Positions 57,004-64,000 of a stretch of DNA of 64,000 bases are shown piece by piece. This DNA is from Dryocosmus kuriphilus (taxonomy: Eukaryota > Arthropoda > Insecta > Hymenoptera > Cynipidae). The position numbers and the translations under genes were made by a program. The notes beneath the pieces are model-generated. The model did no database searches. It saw only the letters and a list, made by a program, of their open reading frames with translations, and was not told the origin of the DNA. The stretch lies in NCBI GenBank assembly GCA_038277395.1, contig CM076191.1, forward strand, positions 178,358,552 through 178,422,551, given 5' to 3'. Position 1 is the first letter of the stretch. Each line of letters begins with the position of its first letter.

Positions 57004-59156
57004 CGACCCTTGTATACCAGTGATAATAATGGGGTGATAATAATTCAGTGTAGGGTGTGAAAAAATAACAGAGAGAAATTAGATTGATATTATTTATATT
57101 TTTGGGATACAAAATTTAATTTTGAGAACAAAATTCTGTGCTTGAGGAGGGGAGGGAGGGGACACAGAATTTTAAAAAAAACAGACGGTTTAAGTAACCC
57201 AATCGTTATTAAAATCGCTATTAGCGATGAGGCCGACTGCATCAACGAGAAAATCCAACGGTCGCTTCAGCGGTAAAACGCTAAATAAACAAGTTTCCTG
57301 CTCTTCTTTCGTATTCTCTCTTTAACTGTGATGCTTTATCTTCATACTTTTTTTTCTGCTTTACCCTTCTTTCCTGTTAATGGAAGAATGCAGAGTTCCC
57401 TTCCCATGTACTTGAATACACAAATTGTGTAATTCCATAAAATTTTTCGTGTACAAATTGTTAGATGCAATTAATTATGTTTTACGGTGCGTTGTTCAGA
57501 TATTAGGTAACACTTTTTATGCCTTGTTTTATACCACACCCTCTTAATGTCTGAGAGAGTTTATTTTATTTTAGATCTTCAAAATAAGAATTGAAAAAAT
57601 GTGCGTATTAAGGACTTTTTTTTAAAAACCTAGTATGAATTGTCTAAATTTGGAAGGTTTGAAGATGAGGGTACAAAAGCCAGGGTTTCTTCAGGGTTTC
57701 TTTTCAAGGAAAATCGATGTGCAAAAGAAGAGGTCGACCTGTCGTCGCGGCAGTACGCAGTGCCGGAGAGAGGAGGCGGATAACAAATTAACGAGCCGCG
57801 GTTTTCTTCTCCATGCAGAAGTCTTGGGCCGTGGCAATCCTCCATCGACTAATCCCTATTAAAAGAGATTGATTGCTTTTCTTCACTGCATTGGCTCACA
57901 TTGTTGGAAAAAATATTGTTTAAGGAATAATCCAATTTTGGAATTTAATTCAGTATTGAATCATTCGAAATCATGAATGATATACAACTTAATGAAATTC
58001 TGAAAAATGCTGGAGATTTTTAAATAGAATCACGCAAAAGGGAACTAATTAAATATAAATAAAATCGAATTTCAAGGTCGGAACTGCGAAACGTCTAACA
58101 TACTTTCATTCGCCACTTTGTGTTCAATTAAATTCTCTTCACACCTCCCTTTCGACTCCTACTCAAGGAAATAGGAAACAGCAGAGACAGTACGAGGGTT
58201 AAAGCTCGGTGATAGTCTCGTAAATACTCCTCTGCGGTGAAACATTAGTCACGTATTTAAACATAGTTCAGTAGCAGAATGCTGGGTATCTTTGAATCAC
58301 TAGAAGAGGATTAGAAGCGGATTTCACAGGATTAGGAATTAGCTAGAATTTTAATCCCATACAATAAAATTAATTAATTAAAATTTGCGATACCAGCGTA
58401 AGTGATTATCTAAAACAACATCTTTTTTTTATTCAACCCGGTCTGAAAAAATTCTGTGCGAATGAATACGAAGTTCAATCATAACGCTGTGGAAATAAAA
58501 GAATGCCACCGGATCTAGAATTCAGCAGAAATCGCAGCCACGAGGGTGGGTGTCATTAGAGATCCGAAGGGGTTAGTATCCTCTCAAAGTCGCAACCCTC
58601 TTACGAGCCAACCCCTGAGTCGAGGGGAATTTCTAACTGATTTACGGGAAAACAAGACTGTTTAATATTTCTCTCATTCCCTTGGCGCCACTGTCGACTC
58701 GCGACTTACGTAACTTATTTAACCCGTTGGAGTCTCGTATTTATTAAAATTATACGCGACAGGTCAGTGATTCTCGAGATGAAAAAAATCAGCCATTAAT
58801 TGTCCTACGAAACTTTAAAGGGGGTAGTTGTACAAATAATTGCAATCAGTATAATGTCTTTTCTGTTCTAATAGATAATTTGCTTGTATAACTTTCCCTT
58901 CAAGAAGATAGAGGCTTCCAGGGTGTCTAGCGAATCGCGAAATCGGGGAAACCAGGGGAAATACGGGAATTTTATTTAGGATCGGGAATTCGTTTATTCT
59001 GTAGCAAAATCTACGTTTTTCCAATTTATTTTCCTTTGATTTTATTTATACTTTATTTACAGTCGCAAATTCCTGTGCTTGCTATACGCAACATCAGAGC
59101 TTTTGGAGGTGTAAAATCGGTTCCAATAACATATAATTGCTTAAACCTGCCTGTAA
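57004..59156. other. Unique-looking DNA, no recognisable gene
   Basis: The segment 57650-57850 is less AT-rich but the overlapping frames there on both strands show no domain. No repeats recognised. Confidence 0.4.
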
Positions 59157-60097
59157 CACGGAGAAAAATGAATATTTGAGGCTACTGCTTTTTTATTAGT
59201 AAAGCATTCATTGGTTCTTACAACTATTCAGTTAGTAACGCCGACTAAGCAAATAGTCAACCTGTCTGTATGTCTGTAGTACTCGTGATTACTTTAAGTT
59301 AGTAGTGTTTTAGTAGTCAAGTTACTAATAAATTAGTCATATCTACTACTCATTGATTTGTCCAACAATATAAAGTAGGTGGCATAACTATTTTATTTGC
59401 TATTTTGGTTGGTACACTGAAAGTGCGACAAAGGTATACCAACATACGCGCGGTAAAACGAGGGAGAACGATTAAATATGGCCGTCATAACACGCATTTC
59501 GGTTGATGTCTGGTACGCAACGTTAGATTACAGCTCGTTATTTTTCACATTAGTTATGCAAGTGTCACAAGTGTTGGAAAGTCTAGGCTTCGGAGACTAC
59601 ATCGAAGCATTCGAAGGTATGTTAGTAGCTTCTGATAATTCTTATTTTATATCGAAATCTGCTAGTAGAATAAGATCCCAGTGGGCTGGAGACATATTTT
59701 TTTGTAACGTCTTAACAGCTGAACTGAGTTCAGCGTCCCTAAGACGTCCCAAAAAAAAGATGCCCGCTTGCCCAATGGGATCTTTTTAATTCAGAATCCG
59801 ATAGTATATTGACAGCTATTTTAATTAGTCCCTGTACCAAAAAGAAAATAGTCATACCTAACAATTTATTAGTAGATACGACTTACTGTATGAGTAAGCT
59901 CAACTACCTACAGATTGTCGTTTTGACAAACTAAAGCAGTTATTCTACCTAATTAGATAGTAACGACAACGACTCGTGGCCCAACTAACAAAAAATTGTT
60001 CTCACAACTAACTGAATAGCAGTACCATTATTTACTAACTAAAATAGTTGGTCCAACAATTGTATTAGTTGTCCCAACTAATCTTTTTTTTTCAGTG
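59157..60097. mobile_element. Small element with CACTG(A)n-like ends and a captured mini-exon
   Basis: The ends CACGGAGAAAAA (59157) and TTTTTTTTCAGTG (ending 60097) are imperfect inverted repeats. Both flanks inside the element are filled with short motifs such as TAGTTAGTA, CCAACTA and TTAGTAG. The middle (59460-59790) has a different, less repetitive composition and contains a candidate exon. The boundaries are tentative. Confidence 0.5.
59554..59616 (+). CDS. Candidate SAM-like mini-exon inside a mobile element
   Basis: 63 nt between an acceptor-like TTTTTCACATTAG and a donor-like GAAG/GTATGTTAG. The open frame encodes MQVSQVLESLGFGDYIEAFE. The pattern LESLGFGDYIEAF resembles the first helices of a sterile alpha motif (SAM) domain. 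The surrounding 103-codon frame (59478-59789) changes character outside this stretch, as expected if only the middle is exonic. SAM-like modules occur in some transposon-encoded proteins, so this may be a leftover exon of an autonomous relative. Short length makes chance resemblance possible. Confidence 0.35.
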
Positions 60098-60209
60098 AAC
60101 ACACGTTCCGTTTATGTTGATTTAAAAAAGTATAAACTGGATGAAAAAAAAGATGTAGAGGACAAACAAGCAAAAAGAAGAGAGTAGGGACCAAATACCT
60201 TTAAAAAAA

Positions 60210-61702
60210 AATATATTCCCACATCGCGGACACATTCTTATCGCGCGTGAGCGCACCTAGGGTGTGCGTCTGTTGGAGCTCGCGCTTCGCGCTCGATAAT
60301 ATATTAAACTCGCATTTTGCGCTCAATAGTGTATTTACCTCGAGCTACGCGCTCGGTTGATTTAATGAACATTTGACTTTGAAGACGGTTCTCAACAACA
60401 TTTTAAAAAATCTGCCCGCCTCGCGGGCACATTCTCGTCGCGCGCCTCGCGCGCCGCACTTCGCGCGAAGTATGAGCGCGCCTAGGGCGCGCGGTCTGGC
60501 AGTCGTCGCGCTTTGCGTTCCGATATATTTAAGCCTCACGCTTCGCGCTCGGATGCTCTTGGTCCTTGCACATCGTGCTCGGTATTCGTTACGTGGGTCT
60601 TAAAATTTCGAAACACCTATTTTTAATGAGATTATTAAATTTGAATTTTTTATTAAAAATTACAAAAGAAATTATTTTACTTAAGGCTCTATCGACCTTA
60701 AGGAATGCATTCTCATCATGAAACTCGCGTTTCGCGCTCGACAATTGATTTTTTTTAAAAATCCATTGTAGATTAGTAAAGTCTTTTTGTGATGTTCGAA
60801 ATTTTCACACAGCAGGTTTTCGATTCCTAAAAGTAAAACGATGAGTCTTATGAATAAAATTTCTAGCTTTTTCCAAAATGAACAATTCTGCTTTTTTATA
60901 TTTTCTCATGTCTTGCATAATTTTGCTGAAAAGTGGATATCTTTATATTGAATAACATATTTCACGAATAACTCAAAAACTATGCGATTTTACAAAAAAA
61001 TACAGAAATTAATTTTTTAGACCTTTTTCAGCTAAACAACTTTCTTTATTATCATTTCTTTTGTACCTTGCATATTTTGTCGGGAAATTTGAATTTTTGA
61101 TTTTTTAATAGCGTTTTCTCGATTAAAACCAAAATCTTGCATTTTATCAAAAAATAGTTAATAAGTAATAGTAATAGTAATAATAGTAATATTATAGTAA
61201 TAATATTAATAGTAATAATAGTAATAGTTAATAGTTAATATTTAATAGTTAATAGTTTAATAACATTTCTTCGATTGAAACAAAAACCGTGCACTTTATC
61301 AAAAAACGGTTAAAACAAAATTTGTAGATTTTTTTAAGGTGAATAATTTTGATTTTATACATGTTTTCTGTATCTCGCATAGTTTAGCCGGAAAATGGAT
61401 TTTTTTATTTTGTGAAAACCGTTTTTGATGGATAAAACCATAACCGTTGGTCAAAAACCGCTGGTTAACGAACTGGTCCTTTCTTTTTATCCCTTAAAGA
61501 AGTCTACCAAAGCGCACTCGAATCCGATTAGTCCTTCGAAAGTTATCGTGGGAACAGACTACTACGACGACAACGACAGACACCGTCGTAAAAACTGTTT
61601 TTTCGGATTCAGAGGGTCATGAAACGTCGAGATTTCATGAAATCCGCGAAAGTCAGTTTTCACATAAAACTAATACCTTCTCATTGAGATGAGAATGTAA
61701 AA
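60210..61702 (+). mobile_element. GC-rich-ended dispersed repeat with GACA tail, copy 2
   Basis: Same organisation as 16906-18134. A partial extra left end (60210-60400, CACATCGCGGACACATTCTT) precedes the main one, which begins at about 60412 with the same CTGC/TCCGC...GCGGGCACATTCTC start. It continues with CTTAAGGCTCTATCG, ACCGTTGGTCAAAAACCGCT, CGACAACGACAGACA and the GATGAGAATG terminus at 61688-61697. Relative to copy 1 it has an extra TAATAG-rich stretch and a shorter GACAAC tract. Confidence 0.78.
61160..61262 (+). repeat. (TAATAG)n-type minisatellite
   Basis: About 100 bp of AGTAATAGTAATAATAG variants within copy 2 of the GC-rich-ended repeat. Confidence 0.9.
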
Positions 61703-62354
61703 ATTAATGATCACGAACGGGTTCATACCAAGTGGCCGTCCCTGAATTCTGTGCCACGTCCGAAAAATAACACATTTATTTGATATTCGTAAAATTTTAA
61801 ATAATTATTATTTTAAAAACGCCTAATTTCAAATACAATAAATTATGTCAGCTTGTTTTTCCTTTTTCGTGATGATCGAAATAAACAGACTCGGCCCGAG
61901 ATATAATTTTGCTGTAAATCTTGCGCTATTATTTTAATACCTTGTTTTAATTATTCATAAAATATCTCTTAATTTTGATGAAACGCGTGGCACAATTTTT
62001 TTTCCAAAATAACGCATCTACTAAATATCATAAATATAACTTATGGATCTCTTAAAAAAAAATAATTTCGTAATACTGAAAATGATTTAACTTTTTAAAT
62101 TTTGCTTTAATCGAAAAATTTCGTTATGTCAGTTGAGCTTCTTTAATCTGATAGAAAAATAATTTTTGCTATTTTAAAAAAATTTGGAAAATATTGAAGA
62201 TCATGTAACTTTTTTAATTTTCATCGAATTTAACAATGTCATGAAGATAATTTGCAGGTATTTTTGTTATCTACCAGAAACGTTGACAAAAATTTCTGAA
62301 AATCGTAAGAAATTCTTTTTTTTTATTTTCAAAATGCTCTAAATTTTTTAAATT
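61703..62354. other. AT-rich region without a recognisable gene
   Basis: Nothing recognised apart from homopolymer runs. Confidence 0.45.
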
Positions 62355-62622
62355 TTGGTTGAATTAACCTGGTTAACGAACTTGTTCTTAGTTTTGGGAT
62401 TCTAAAATTGTTTATCGAAGGCTGATTTGATTTGCCAAATACTTCAAAAGTTAGCGTGTCAACAAAATTCAGGTAACCAAACAGACAGACAAACAGACAG
62501 ACAGATACCGACAAAATTTTATGATTTTCGGACTCTCTGAGTTCCGAAACGTAAAGATCCGTTAAAAACTGGAGATCGAAAATTTGTACGATTCGTTACA
62601 CTCTCATGAACATGAGAATGTA
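62355..62622 (+). repeat. Diverged right end of the GACA-bearing repeat family
   Basis: Shares with 17860-18131 the order CTGGTTAACGAACT, a T-rich block, AGTTAGCGTG-like block, GACAGACA tract, TTTCGGA block and terminal CATGAGAATGTAAAAATG, but with many substitutions. Only the right part of the element is present. Confidence 0.7.
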
Positions 62623-63718
62623 AAAATGATGAAAGTAGCTACAGAAACGCGTTTTTAAGTTTGGTTTTATTCAACAGATTTTACGTTTTTACTTTTTCTC
62701 AGATTTTTTTTTTCATTTAGAAGTATATTTCACTACAATTTCCCATTTTTAAAATTAATAACGGTCAAATAGAACTAAAGATATGGAATATACAAAAAGA
62801 AAGTTATCAAAAAGTGAAAAGGCCTATATTTTTGACAATTTTTTTAATTTACAAAAAAAAAAGGAATGTGGAATGAAGTATTTTAAAGTTTAGAATTTAA
62901 ATTCAGAGGCTAAGTAGCACTACGTGAAATTGTGTCGCGGAGGCTGTATTGCTCGTACATATAAATCTTCCACTTGAAAATCTACTTAGAGACCCCAACC
63001 CTCTTCCCTTCTCGATTTTCCCAGGACTAAACGAGCCATTTTGTGTCGAAACCGACGATAAGATTCTCGTTGATTAAGGTGAAAAACTGTTTTCGAGATT
63101 TTAAAGCAACTTCAAAATTCTTGAAAATTTGGATTAAAATCTTAATGCTTTTAATTCAATATTAAAAATGTTTCCTAATTTTGATCCATTGAAAATAAAA
63201 TGTCTTGTTTAAATATTTATATTATTGAAATATTTCAAAAGTCAATTAAAGATTAAAATGATTTAATTATTATCAATTAATTAAATCTAAACCTATGACT
63301 TAATTGCATCGTAAACAAACTTTATTCAGTCGTTGTATGTCCTACAACTATATGCTAAGAAAATCGTGAGGAGAAACTTCCGCGGGAATGCAAGAGGGTT
63401 GGCGAAACGAGAAACACGGTGCTACATTACGAGACATCCATCCACCTCGCACTAATGATAATTAGAATGTTCAGACAAATAGAGTAGGGAAAACAGCGCA
63501 GTAATTGAGAAATGAGAAAGGGAAATAATAACGCTCTACATGTCAAGTATGACATAACAAGAAAATTAGTGGTACTTAACACAATCCGTCACATCACTTA
63601 AAATGTATAATTATCCTTGAAAATACTTTTCATAGAGTTTTCATGTCCTCACAACGCTCAAGTAACATTTAATTTTAAAATTATATATGTATGTATAATA
63701 TAATAATATGTAAAAAAA
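62623..63718. other. No recognisable gene
   Basis: AT-rich with one less biased stretch (62970-63080). No repeats or coding signals recognised. Confidence 0.45.
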
Positions 63719-63850
63719 GGTATCTGTCTGTCTGTCTGTCTCTCTGTTTGGTTACCTGAATTTTGTTGCCACGCTAACTCTTGAAGTATTTGTCAAATTA
63801 AATCAGCCTTCGATAAACAACAATTTTAGAATCCCGAAACTAAGATTTTC
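63719..63850 (-). repeat. Inverted copy of the GACA-bearing repeat
   Basis: Reverse complement of about 62376-62508, including GGTTACCTGAATTTTGTTG and AATCAGCCTTCGATAAACA, with a TCTG microsatellite at 63723-63748. More similar to 62376-62508 than to the copies at 17.9 or 61.5 kb, so these two are one subfamily. Confidence 0.82.
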
Positions 63851-64000
63851 CCCTTAATTAATTTTTTGTTTTGTGATTTTTTAACAGATAATAATTTTCC
63901 TTGAGGATTTTATTTTATCCTAATTTTATTTTAATTTAATTTAATATCTATCTTAATTCGAATACAAAAAAAAACTGGATATTGCATCAAGCATTTCTGC

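Overview
The window looks like AT-rich nuclear DNA of an insect. The evidence is a mitochondrial insertion with AT-rich invertebrate-code ND5 and insect-type 12S sequence, an irritans-type mariner, an R4/Dong-like non-LTR element, several Penelope-like elements and many dispersed AT-rich repeats. A hymenopteran would fit, but nothing here proves it. No complete host gene is visible. The best host coding candidate is one small exon near 3.5 kb. Almost everything else that can be named is transposon, satellite or organelle-derived DNA.

Layout. 1-1.8 kb: a 101-bp satellite in a four-monomer higher-order array that changes orientation. 1.8-7.5 kb: mostly unique AT-rich DNA with the candidate exon (3495-3595) and a 640-bp foldback. 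7.5-10.8 kb: a long-TIR DNA transposon carrying a nearly intact transposase-like gene. 10.8-18.3 kb: a (TA)n tract, a 184-bp tandem array, a unique stretch, then a GC-rich repeat inserted into a 248-bp tandem duplication. 18.6-19.8 kb: a Penelope-like fragment. 21.2-24.6 kb: a degenerate CTTGAAATC-type array and a 419-bp tandem duplication. 25.5-31.0 kb: a decayed R4/Dong-like retrotransposon on the minus strand, split by a mariner. 31.0-32.06 kb: a mitochondrial insertion joining ND5 to an oppositely oriented 12S fragment. 32.06-36.4 kb: two more Penelope-like elements, one bounded by inverted repeats with hammerhead-like motifs. 37.4-52.6 kb: a run of foldbacks and long-TIR elements, several with internal tandem repeats; one (42.7-45.8 kb) still encodes the DNA-binding half of a Tc5/CENP-B-type transposase. 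53.0-57.0 kb: a 3.6-kb long-TIR element containing an RTE-like fragment that was hit by two later insertions. 59.2-60.1 kb: a small element with a SAM-like mini-exon. 60.2-64 kb: further copies of the GC-rich and GACA-bearing repeat family.

Relationships. The clearest relative ages come from nesting. Mariner removal restores the R4-like endonuclease frame at the breakpoint. Removal of the 55.1-56.0 kb element restores the RTE-like frame. An 8-bp target duplication brackets the Penelope-like palindrome at 54.1-54.9 kb. A tandem duplication provides an empty site for the GC-rich repeat. The mitochondrial fragment abuts the exact 5' side of the R4-like element. Coordinates of repeat edges are read by eye and may be off by a few bases; frameshifts in homopolymers could be assembly errors.
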